A DNA stretch of 64,000 bases. It comes from Roseburia lenta. GTDB lineage: Bacteria; Bacillota; Clostridia; Lachnospirales; Lachnospiraceae. Position numbers and translations under genes: made by a program. Position 1 is the first letter of the stretch, and each line of letters opens with the position of its first letter. Location: the NCBI RefSeq assembly GCF_014287435.1, contig NZ_JACOPG010000002.1, positions 372,001-436,000 of the forward strand. The letters run 5' to 3'. The notes below the pieces were generated by a model. That model saw nothing but the letters and a program-made list of their open reading frames with translations. It ran no database searches and had not been told where the DNA came from. Of the stretch, positions 1 to 6,877 are shown piece by piece.

Positions 1-140
1 TGATTTTCTGCACAGAATTTTTCTGCACTTTCCATATGTGGATTGTATACACCTACAATCTCTACATCCAACCCTTGCCATGCATCATATACAAATCGTT
101 TTGCAATTCTTCCTGTCCCAATAATTCCTAACCTTATCAT
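1..140 (-). CDS. Gfo/Idh/MocA-family oxidoreductase, N-terminal part (cut by window edge)
   Basis: Only the first 46 codons lie in the window. The start ATG at 140 is preceded by a GGAG..AGGATGA ribosome-binding site. The protein begins with a Rossmann NAD(P)-binding motif, GIIGTGRIA, at residues 5-13. It resembles the oxidoreductase half of the gene just upstream (GIVGTGRIA), so the two are probably paralogues. Five bases separate it from that gene, so they are very likely co-transcribed. Family members oxidise or reduce sugars and polyols with NAD(P); the substrate here is unknown. In context it may help make the alcohol that is CDP-activated and transferred by the LicD proteins upstream; that is inference. 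Confidence 0.85.
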   Translation of the reverse strand, partial: MIRLGIIGTGRIAKRFVYDAWQGLDVEIVGVYNPHMESAEKFCAEN

Positions 141-145
141 TCATC

Positions 146-1498
146 CTACTCCAAGGCTTTATTTTTTTTTCGTTCCATCATAAATTTTTCAACAATACGT
201 GACATTGTAACAGATTCTTCTTCCGTCAATTTATAATCTCTTCGACCAGTACCATTGATTTTTCCTATAAATTCGCTAATTTCATATCGCAAACCATCCC
301 CTTGAAAGTTTGGTTCAAAATGTTCAATTACATTTGGATCTTCATATCGAACATCAAATTTATGCGTCAACCACCATGGTGATGGTGCTAGAATATAGCC
401 TTCTGTTCCAGCAATAACAAGGCTTCCTTCTGATTTGACACCTACCCCCATCTTAGCTGTTGCCATGCCATTCGGATAACGCAATTGTATCTTTGTATAA
501 ATATCCACTCCGTTCTCATCGCAAATACTGTCAATGGTCACTTCCGAATAGTCTGTTCCATATAATTTAAAAATAGGTAGTAGTGTGTATCCAGCAAACT
601 CCAGAAACGCTCCACCATATCTTGCATCGGTGCGTTCTCTTGATACTGGATTTGCAAGCCGGGAAAAACATGCTTCCACGTCTCGTATATTCCCTATTTT
701 CCCGCTTTTTGCCACATTCATAAGTTGCTGAAATCCTGGACAATACGCTGTTTTGATTCCTTCCATCAAAACAACATGCATTTTCTTTGCAAGTTCATAT
801 AATTCAAAGGTTTCATTATATGTAAATGCTAGTGGTTTCTCACTCAAAACATGTTTACCATTCAATAATGCTTCTCTTGCATACTGATAATGCGTTTCAT
901 TTGGAGATGCAATATACACGGCGTCCACATGCTGTAAAAAATCAGCATATTTTTCTGTATATACTGGTATATTTTCTTCATTTTCAAATTGAATTGCACT
1001 TACCATTTCAGGATTATACGCACATTCCACTTCAATACCACTAACGTACTTCGATTCCGACATAAAACGAGGGGCAATACGTCCTGTTCCAACAATACCC
1101 ATTCTTACAATCGGAAATTTTTCTTTTCGTATCATGGTAGAGGATACATTCTTCGTACGCTCCAAATAAACCACTTCACAATACGCTTTCAAATAATCAA
1201 AGTGACCTTCCCAATCAGAACCAACCGTAAAAATATCTACCCCATATTTTTGGATATCTTCTATTTTTTGTCCTTCATGGTCCTCAACGATAATTTCATC
1301 AGCAAATCCTGTTTTGCGCACGTTTTCTACGCGCTCCAAAAGAGAATCCACTACATTAACCTTACCTCTAGCCTCATCAAAGTGCTCTGTAGTCACTCCT
1401 ACAATCAAATAATCTCCTAATGCTTTTGCTCGTTGCAACAGTTTGTAATGCCCCTCATGAAACAAATCATAGGTTCCATACGTTATAACTTTTTTCAT
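146..1498 (-). CDS. Fusion protein: TagD-like cytidylyltransferase + Gfo/Idh/MocA oxidoreductase
   Basis: The protein is 450 aa. Residues 1-126 are a glycerol-3-phosphate cytidylyltransferase-like domain, with the nucleotide-binding HEGH at 14-17, SDWEG around 94-98 and a C-terminal RTKNVSST stretch. From about residue 130 a Gfo/Idh/MocA domain follows: GIVGTGRIA at 134-142 and the family's EKP motif at 220-222. The start at 1498 was chosen because GGAGGAG lies directly before it and TagD proteins begin MKKVITYGT; an upstream in-frame ATG (1534) has no good site. The likely reactions are CTP plus a polyol phosphate to a CDP-polyol, and a redox step on the carbonyl precursor. This is like the TarI/TarJ pair but built from a different oxidoreductase family. 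It sits 42 bp after a licD gene in one transcription unit. Confidence 0.85.
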   Translation of the reverse strand: MKKVITYGTYDLFHEGHYKLLQRAKALGDYLIVGVTTEHFDEARGKVNVVDSLLERVENVRKTGFADEIIVEDHEGQKIEDIQKYGVDIFTVGSDWEGHFDYLKAYCEVVYLERTKNVSSTMIRKEKFPIVRMGIVGTGRIAPRFMSESKYVSGIEVECAYNPEMVSAIQFENEENIPVYTEKYADFLQHVDAVYIASPNETHYQYAREALLNGKHVLSEKPLAFTYNETFELYELAKKMHVVLMEGIKTAYCPGFQQLMNVAKSGKIGNIRDVEACFSRLANPVSRERTDARYGGAFLEFAGYTLLPIFKLYGTDYSEVTIDSICDENGVDIYTKIQLRYPNGMATAKMGVGVKSEGSLVIAGTEGYILAPSPWWLTHKFDVRYEDPNVIEHFEPNFQGDGLRYEISEFIGKINGTGRRDYKLTEEESVTMSRIVEKFMMERKKNKALE

Positions 1499-1540
1499 AT
1501 GCTCCTCCATGATATTATCAATGCATCCATGCATTGCTTG

Positions 1541-2521
1541 CTATTTTGTTTCCCCAAACACCTTCATATCTATTAAACTTTGCATCTGTTCATAAGATAT
1601 CTGCGTTTGAAAAGTCTGTTCCATTACTACCTTTAACGCCAATTCCTGTTCCTTATAGTTCGGATAATCATGCCCACCTCGTATTTGTTTTGGTGTCATG
1701 TAATCTTCTCCATATTTTAATTTCAAAATATAATCAAAATTTTTTGGTACAGGTATTGTCGTATACTCAAACGGCATGTCAATCCATTCATCATAATATT
1801 CTTTTGGCACATGATAGTCCTGTCCATTTTGACGTCGCATCATAGAGCATACTTCGTCTGCCTCTTCCGGTGCACATTGCTGCATTGCCATATCCACCAT
1901 TTTTTTAATTTCATGGTGTAATCTATTATTCCAGTCAATCTTTATTCCCAGTGCTTTTTCCCACATTTCCACAATTTCTTTATCGTCTGCAGTATATGGT
2001 GGTTCTTCTGATACCGTTGCTGCTGTAACCATCAGTGTATGTATTAAATGCACTAACTCCTCATCCTTTTTGGGATCTCTTGGAATATAATCAATTGGGA
2101 AAATATCAATTCCTGTAGAAAACGGACACATATGAAATCGTTCCAAAAATTCCGTATCAAAATTCATATGGCGGCTATTAATGACACGCATAATACAATT
2201 ATCCTGCTCTGTATCATTATAAATATTTTTCATCTCAAACCACGCATCCAACTCCTGTGGAGCGATTTGTGCGAAACGATTCCAATCGTCACGCAACATT
2301 CCTATATCGATATCATCATCCCACGGAATAATACCTTTATGACGTACTGCTCCCAAAAGCGTACCCCATTCAGCAAAATATTTAATTTTATATTTTTCGC
2401 AAATCCTCTTGATTTCTTCAAGCACCTCTATTTGCGATGCCCAATATCGCTTCATGCGCGAATCAATGAAAAAACCTTCTCGTTTTTCACCTTCAAAAAA
2501 TTTTTCTTTCGGATTAAGCAT
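1541..2521 (-). CDS. LicD-family phosphotransferase
   Basis: The protein is 326 aa. The LicD signature is clear: WGTLLGAVRHKG at 52-63 followed by WDDDIDIG at 67-74, the metal-binding acidic core. LicD enzymes transfer phosphocholine or a related phospho-alcohol from a CDP-donor to a glycan. The ribosome-binding site AGGAGAATAGGG overlaps the stop codon of the double-LicD gene, so translation is probably coupled. No signal peptide or membrane segment is seen, so it should act in the cytoplasm. Its likely CDP-donor maker is the fusion protein encoded next. The acceptor is unknown; the nearby flagellin suggests a flagellar glycan, which is inference. Confidence 0.88.
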   Translation of the reverse strand: MLNPKEKFFEGEKREGFFIDSRMKRYWASQIEVLEEIKRICEKYKIKYFAEWGTLLGAVRHKGIIPWDDDIDIGMLRDDWNRFAQIAPQELDAWFEMKNIYNDTEQDNCIMRVINSRHMNFDTEFLERFHMCPFSTGIDIFPIDYIPRDPKKDEELVHLIHTLMVTAATVSEEPPYTADDKEIVEMWEKALGIKIDWNNRLHHEIKKMVDMAMQQCAPEEADEVCSMMRRQNGQDYHVPKEYYDEWIDMPFEYTTIPVPKNFDYILKLKYGEDYMTPKQIRGGHDYPNYKEQELALKVVMEQTFQTQISYEQMQSLIDMKVFGETK

Positions 2522-2523
2522 CC

Positions 2524-4878
2524 CTATTCTCCTATTATCTCAAGATATCCCTTTGGAACAGCAATTGTACCTTTTTCAAATGGCAATTCTATTGTATCAT
2601 CAAACCATTCTCTTGTATAAACAGTATTTTTTCCTATTTGCAAATCTGAAGTAATTCTTACTTTCTCTCCCTGCTCATTATAACCGGATGCCACAGTATC
2701 AATTGCGCGAGCAAAATTTCTTTGCAAATTTCCATCCTTGCTTATTTCAATATTTAGCTGCTTCGTCCATTCATCTACTAACGATAGTGTATCTTCATCA
2801 TAAGGTGGCATGCATGGCACAATAGCCATTGTACGCAACATAGCATTTATAATATCTAATCGCGTCTGATCCATGATCTCATCTGGATCTACCATGTCCA
2901 CTGGTGTAAGATCAATTCCTACAATTTCCCTACAGCCATGGAAACGTTCCATATAATTAGTATCCGCCACCAGATACGCGTCGGTCGTAATCAATGATCG
3001 AATATCTGTATATTGCTCATTCATATAAATACTTTGAAAAGTAAACCAAGTATCCAATTCCTGCCCTAAACAGTTCATAAATTCCACATAATCTTTTCGA
3101 AGCATACCAAGATGAATACCTTCTGCCTGTGCTAAATACCCTGCTTTGTGAACAGCTCCCAAAATGGTATCTCCTACGGCAAAGTATTTGATCTTTTTCT
3201 TATCACAAATGCGCTGAATTTCAGTCAAAATCTCCATTTCAGCAGCACGATTTCTCTTTGTTTCCTCCGAAACCATGCATCCATCTACCATATCTGCACA
3301 AAAATCATCAGCACAATACTCATATGTCGGTGTATTCTCCTGTGCCAAAAAATTGTCGTAATAACCACTGGCAACCTGTTCAATATATCTTAATGTATCC
3401 TCTTTTGTCTTGTCCTGTCTTTTTTCCTGTAGACTATCTATAAAGATTCCATAAAATGGATATCCATGACCCCCTCCTCGATTGATTGGTGTCATATAAT
3501 TATCTCCATAATTCTTTGTCAAAATAAATTCATAGCCGCTAGGAACCGACACTTCAATATTTTCAAAAGGCATACGAATTCTGCCTTCAAAAACCTCTTT
3601 TGGAATATAATAATCTTGTCCATTCGCTAATCGATGTGGCACTGTATAAAAATCTGCTTGTTCCTTTGAATACAAATTCAATATTTCATCTTTCAAAATG
3701 AACAATTCTTGATTTGTAGGTTCTTCCTGCGAAAAATCAACATGACACATTCCACAAATTGTTTCCAAAAGGTTTTTTTCATTTTTCTTTGCATAATAAT
3801 ATTCATTGCCGTCTGGAGCATATGATTTCATTTGTTCACGTAAATGCACAATTTCGGAAATCACTTTCAATGCATCATACTGCTCCTTTTCTAATTTTTT
3901 ATCTCTAGGAACAGCATCTATAACAAAAACATCCACGCTGGACGGAAATGGAAATCCATGATAACGCTTCAAATCAAAACGGTCTGTCAAAATGGTGAGC
4001 GAATTGACTATTTTTGACGCATGTGCTCCCCAGTCAGCCTCCTCATACACATCATAGAACTCCAATTCATTTTGGCAGTATTGAATAGCATACTTCAACT
4101 TATCATAATCTTCTCGTAGCACCCCTATATCAATATCATCATCCCAGGGAATATATCCCTTATGACGTATCGTTCCAAGCAATGTGCCCCAATCCACAAA
4201 ATATGGGATATACAATGCCTGACATAAAATATCTACTTTATGCAGTACTTCTATATTCGCAGCCCACGCGTGCTTCATAAGTGGCTCAATATAAAATCCA
4301 TTTCTTGTTTCCCCTTCAAAAAATTCTTTTGGAAAATCAAGGACAACAGATTTTAAATCAAGCATTCCAACTTCTTGACATCTTTCTAAGAATACATTCC
4401 ACTCTGCATTCTTTCTTTCTTCTATCTCCTGCGTCAGTAAATTTATTTCATCGTAATCGGTTGATTCAAAATCAAATTTATCAAAATCAAATTGTTCTGC
4501 ATATCTATCGGGAACAATTCTCTTAATATACGCACAGCGCACATAATCTATATTCAAAATTTGTAACGCTTGTAATGTCCATTGACAAATTTCTTCGTTT
4601 TCAAAAATACACGTCACACAACTCTCATTTTTCTTACTTTCTATAATATCAATTACAGTACCTTCGCTAATCATAATTGCAGATACCATAACATAAGCGC
4701 AAATTTTTGCCGCATAGAATTTCTGGTTTTCTCCATAAGTTCTATACGATGCCTGTACTTCATCCAGCGTTTCCTCTGCTAGATTACAAATTTCGATGTA
4801 ATTCTCTTCTTTCCAAAATGCTGATATTTTTTTTTCAAGTCTTTCTACTTTTGAGTTTGTTTTATCCATCTTTTCCAT
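2524..4878 (-). CDS. Double LicD-family protein (784 aa, second domain degenerate)
   Basis: There are three parts. Residues 1-180 are a helical region of no recognised family. Residues 185-480 are a complete LicD domain, with WGTLLGTIRHKG at 230-241 and WDDDIDIG at 245-252. Residues 535-784 are a second LicD-like domain. The second keeps the fold hallmarks (KYFAVGDTILGAVHKAG, GMLRKDY), but its metal-binding core reads AQAEGIHLG instead of WDDDIDIG. The second domain is therefore probably catalytically dead and may serve binding or dimerisation. Both domains resemble the single LicD protein that follows, which suggests internal duplication. The start is supported only by a weak GTAGGTAAC site; a second ATG three codons in is possible. 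It follows the flagellin gene after a terminator. Confidence 0.85.
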   Translation of the reverse strand: MEKMDKTNSKVERLEKKISAFWKEENYIEICNLAEETLDEVQASYRTYGENQKFYAAKICAYVMVSAIMISEGTVIDIIESKKNESCVTCIFENEEICQWTLQALQILNIDYVRCAYIKRIVPDRYAEQFDFDKFDFESTDYDEINLLTQEIEERKNAEWNVFLERCQEVGMLDLKSVVLDFPKEFFEGETRNGFYIEPLMKHAWAANIEVLHKVDILCQALYIPYFVDWGTLLGTIRHKGYIPWDDDIDIGVLREDYDKLKYAIQYCQNELEFYDVYEEADWGAHASKIVNSLTILTDRFDLKRYHGFPFPSSVDVFVIDAVPRDKKLEKEQYDALKVISEIVHLREQMKSYAPDGNEYYYAKKNEKNLLETICGMCHVDFSQEEPTNQELFILKDEILNLYSKEQADFYTVPHRLANGQDYYIPKEVFEGRIRMPFENIEVSVPSGYEFILTKNYGDNYMTPINRGGGHGYPFYGIFIDSLQEKRQDKTKEDTLRYIEQVASGYYDNFLAQENTPTYEYCADDFCADMVDGCMVSEETKRNRAAEMEILTEIQRICDKKKIKYFAVGDTILGAVHKAGYLAQAEGIHLGMLRKDYVEFMNCLGQELDTWFTFQSIYMNEQYTDIRSLITTDAYLVADTNYMERFHGCREIVGIDLTPVDMVDPDEIMDQTRLDIINAMLRTMAIVPCMPPYDEDTLSLVDEWTKQLNIEISKDGNLQRNFARAIDTVASGYNEQGEKVRITSDLQIGKNTVYTREWFDDTIELPFEKGTIAVPKGYLEIIGE

Positions 4879-4912
4879 ACTGTTACCTACAATATCATTT
4901 CATCAAATATTT

Positions 4913-4948
4913 ATTTTAAAAAGGGAGCCATGGTCTCCCATGACTCCC
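4913..4948 (-). terminator. Intrinsic terminator after flagellin
   Basis: On the minus strand an 11-bp stem with one mismatch (4938-4948 with 4923-4933) closes a 4-base loop and is followed by five T and an AT-rich tail. It lies 50 bp past the flagellin stop codon and should insulate the LicD genes from most flagellin transcription. Confidence 0.85.
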
Positions 4949-4997
4949 GGAAGTATTGTGTACGAATACTTTTTCAAAAATTTCTTCGTAACTTCAA

Positions 4998-5804
4998 TTA
5001 CTGAAGAAGTGATAATACACCCTGTGTTGACTGATTTGCCTGAGCAAGCATTGACTGGCCAGCCTGCTGAAGAATATTATTCTTAGAGTACTTAACCATC
5101 TCATCAGCCATATCTGTATCACGAATACGTGATTCTGCTGCTGTTACATTTTCAACAACGTTATCCAAGTTGTCGATTGTATGCTCAAGTCTGTTCTGTA
5201 AAGCACCAAATGTAGATCTTGCAGTTGAAACCTGCTCGATTGCAGATGCAATCTTAGCTAACTGATTCTTTGCTGTTGTTGTATCCTTAATAGATCCTAC
5301 TAAATTAGCAATCGTAGCTAACTTAACTCCAGAAATCTTAATTGTGTTAGCTGAAGCTGCTGTATAACCAACGAAAATTTCTACTGCAGATCCCTTTAAC
5401 ATGAACTTGCCATTGAAGTCTGTTGTAGAACCGATACGACCGATTTCCTTCTTCAACTGCTGAACTTCATCATTGATAGCCTTGATATCTTTTGTAGAGT
5501 TTGTTCCGTTAACTGCCTGAACTGCCAATTCATTCATTCTCTGAAGCATTGAATGTACTTCTGTTAAAGCACCTTCAGCTGTCTGTACTGCAGATACACC
5601 ATCCTGTGCATTTGTAGAAGCTCTGTCAAGACCTCTGATCTGCTTACGCATCTTTTCAGAAATTGAAAGACCAGCTGCATCATCTGCTGCACGGTTAATT
5701 CTGTAACCAGAAGATAACTTCTCTGTGCTCTTTGCCTGCTGTCCAGCTGTAATGTTAAGAACTCGGCTAGCGTTAGCTGCCTGCATGTTGTGTTGTACTA
5801 CCAT
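4998..5804 (-). CDS. fliC: Flagellin, short form
   Basis: The protein is 268 aa and is the structural subunit of the flagellar filament, exported through the flagellar type III system. Residues 1-140 match the conserved N-terminal D0-D1 region (KLSSGYRINRAADDAAGLSI; QDGVSAVQTAEGAL). The last 90 residues match the C-terminal D1-D0 region (STARSTFGALQNRLEHTI, ending QGVLSLLQ). Only a very short middle segment separates them, so the outer D2/D3 domains are essentially missing. The start has a strong AAGGAGGAAT site. Transcription is from a sigma-28 promoter at 5930-5955, and the leader carries a CsrA-type hairpin. FliS, FliW and CsrA, encoded upstream, are its expected chaperone and regulators. 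Confidence 0.97.
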   Translation of the reverse strand: MVVQHNMQAANASRVLNITAGQQAKSTEKLSSGYRINRAADDAAGLSISEKMRKQIRGLDRASTNAQDGVSAVQTAEGALTEVHSMLQRMNELAVQAVNGTNSTKDIKAINDEVQQLKKEIGRIGSTTDFNGKFMLKGSAVEIFVGYTAASANTIKISGVKLATIANLVGSIKDTTTAKNQLAKIASAIEQVSTARSTFGALQNRLEHTIDNLDNVVENVTAAESRIRDTDMADEMVKYSKNNILQQAGQSMLAQANQSTQGVLSLLQ

Positions 5805-5810
5805 AATTCA

Positions 5811-5846
5811 TTCCTCCTTGAATATAATCTGTCTTCCATGACAGAT
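5811..5846 (-). promoter_or_regulatory. Probable CsrA-binding leader of flagellin
   Basis: In the mRNA sense a perfect 7-bp stem (AUCUGUC/GACAGAU, 5840-5846 with 5827-5833) closes a six-base loop AUGGAA carrying the GGA that CsrA recognises. Seven bases later comes AAGGAGGAA (5811-5819), the Shine-Dalgarno, which itself has two GGA motifs. This matches the two-site layout known from the Bacillus subtilis hag leader. The site assignment is inference from structure; csrA and fliW lie in the same window. Confidence 0.65.
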
Positions 5847-5929
5847 GTGATTAATAATCAGTGATTCCACCTTCGCCGTACACGCTCCGGCTTCCTCACG
5901 AGCAAGTGTTTCTTGCCCTTGTACTTTCT

Positions 5930-5955
5930 ATATCGGAGACATTTTCCAATACTTA
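5930..5955 (-). promoter_or_regulatory. Sigma-28 (SigD/FliA-type) promoter of flagellin
   Basis: The minus strand reads TAAG (5952-5955), 14 bases, then TCCGATAT (5930-5937). This is close to the sigma-28 consensus TAAA-N15-GCCGATAA. The start of transcription would fall near 5923, giving a leader of about 120 nt. Confidence 0.8.
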
Positions 5956-5974
5956 ATACCTAAATGGAAATTTT

Positions 5975-6454
5975 TTATTTTTTCCGATCCATAAACTGCG
6001 GATCAACCGTATTCATCTTCATCATATTCTGGTAATAAGAATTGACAACCTTACGGCTCTGACGGATCTCCTTGGTCTGGGTGCGGATCTGGCTGAACTT
6101 TGCCTTTGCCAATTCAGAGTTCTGCTTCTCCAAGACCTGTAGGTTGGAACTGCGCTGTGTGATCTCCCGGATCATCTCCTGCATGTGAGCGATGGAATCA
6201 CGGTACTGATCCCGATTGTTTTCCAACTGATCCTTGACCTTTGCAAAGAAAGCATCAAAGCCCTGATCCAGAGCCGAAAGCCGATCGATCAGTTTTCCTT
6301 TTTCTTCGATATTCTCTTCAAAAGCCTCCGGCGACGCATTGGGATCCTTTAAGATCTCTGTCTGTTCCTGACACAGCACCTGCAAGCGGCGCAAAAGATC
6401 GATCTTAGACTCCAGACTGTCTTCTAAAATCTGAATATAATTTTTCTCGTCCAT
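5975..6454 (-). CDS. FliT-like small coiled-coil flagellar protein
   Basis: The protein is 159 aa, highly charged and predicted almost wholly helical, with Gln/Glu/Lys-rich coiled-coil segments. It sits 11 bp after fliS, where Bacillus and relatives carry fliT, so it is most likely the FliD export chaperone or a FlgN/FliT-type helper. Sequence alone does not separate those families. The start at 6454 (MDEKNYIQ) was chosen because AGAGGAG lies six bases upstream; an upstream in-frame start would run into fliS. There is no clear terminator after it, so transcripts of this operon may read through into the flagellin promoter region. Confidence 0.7.
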   Translation of the reverse strand: MDEKNYIQILEDSLESKIDLLRRLQVLCQEQTEILKDPNASPEAFEENIEEKGKLIDRLSALDQGFDAFFAKVKDQLENNRDQYRDSIAHMQEMIREITQRSSNLQVLEKQNSELAKAKFSQIRTQTKEIRQSRKVVNSYYQNMMKMNTVDPQFMDRKK

Positions 6455-6465
6455 CCTTGCTCCTC

Positions 6466-6855
6466 TTATGCTACCACTGTGCCGTTCTTTGTGATCTTCA
6501 TGACTTCTTTCCATGTATCACGCATCGTGCGCAGATGTTTTAAGACCTCTTCTAAAATCTCCGGATCTTTTTTCATATTCGCCTGAATCAGGCGATCCAG
6601 AAGATAATCATAGACAGCATCGAAATCTTTTGCCGTTGCATATTTATGATTCAAGGTTGCCTTAAACTCACCGATAATCCGTTCTGCCTTCTGGATATTG
6701 GTATTCGCCTTGGCATAATCTTTATTTTCGATCGCAACGACCGCAATATTGCAAAACTTGATTGCCCCCTCATAGAGCATAAGTGTCAGTTCTGCCGGTG
6801 AAGCCGTCATGATCTTATTCTTTGCATACGCATTATACCCATTATTAGGTACCAT
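6466..6855 (-). CDS. fliS: Flagellar export chaperone FliS
   Basis: The protein is 129 aa, the usual FliS length. The N-terminus NNGYNAYAKNKIMTASPAEL and the following LMLYEGAIKF are characteristic of FliS. It binds the C-terminal D0 region of flagellin in the cytoplasm, keeps it unfolded for export, and in Bacillus-type systems helps set free flagellin and hence FliW/CsrA activity. The start has a GGAAGGGG site. It lies 22 bp after fliD and 11 bp before the fliT-like gene in one operon. Confidence 0.97.
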   Translation of the reverse strand: MVPNNGYNAYAKNKIMTASPAELTLMLYEGAIKFCNIAVVAIENKDYAKANTNIQKAERIIGEFKATLNHKYATAKDFDAVYDYLLDRLIQANMKKDPEILEEVLKHLRTMRDTWKEVMKITKNGTVVA

Positions 6856-6877
6856 TGGTTTTCCCCTTCCTACTCAA

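Noticed and set aside
989..1420. Open frame on the plus strand opposite the cytidylyltransferase fusion
   Set aside because: The peptide is low in normal composition, has no ribosome-binding site and lies fully antisense to a gene with clear motifs.
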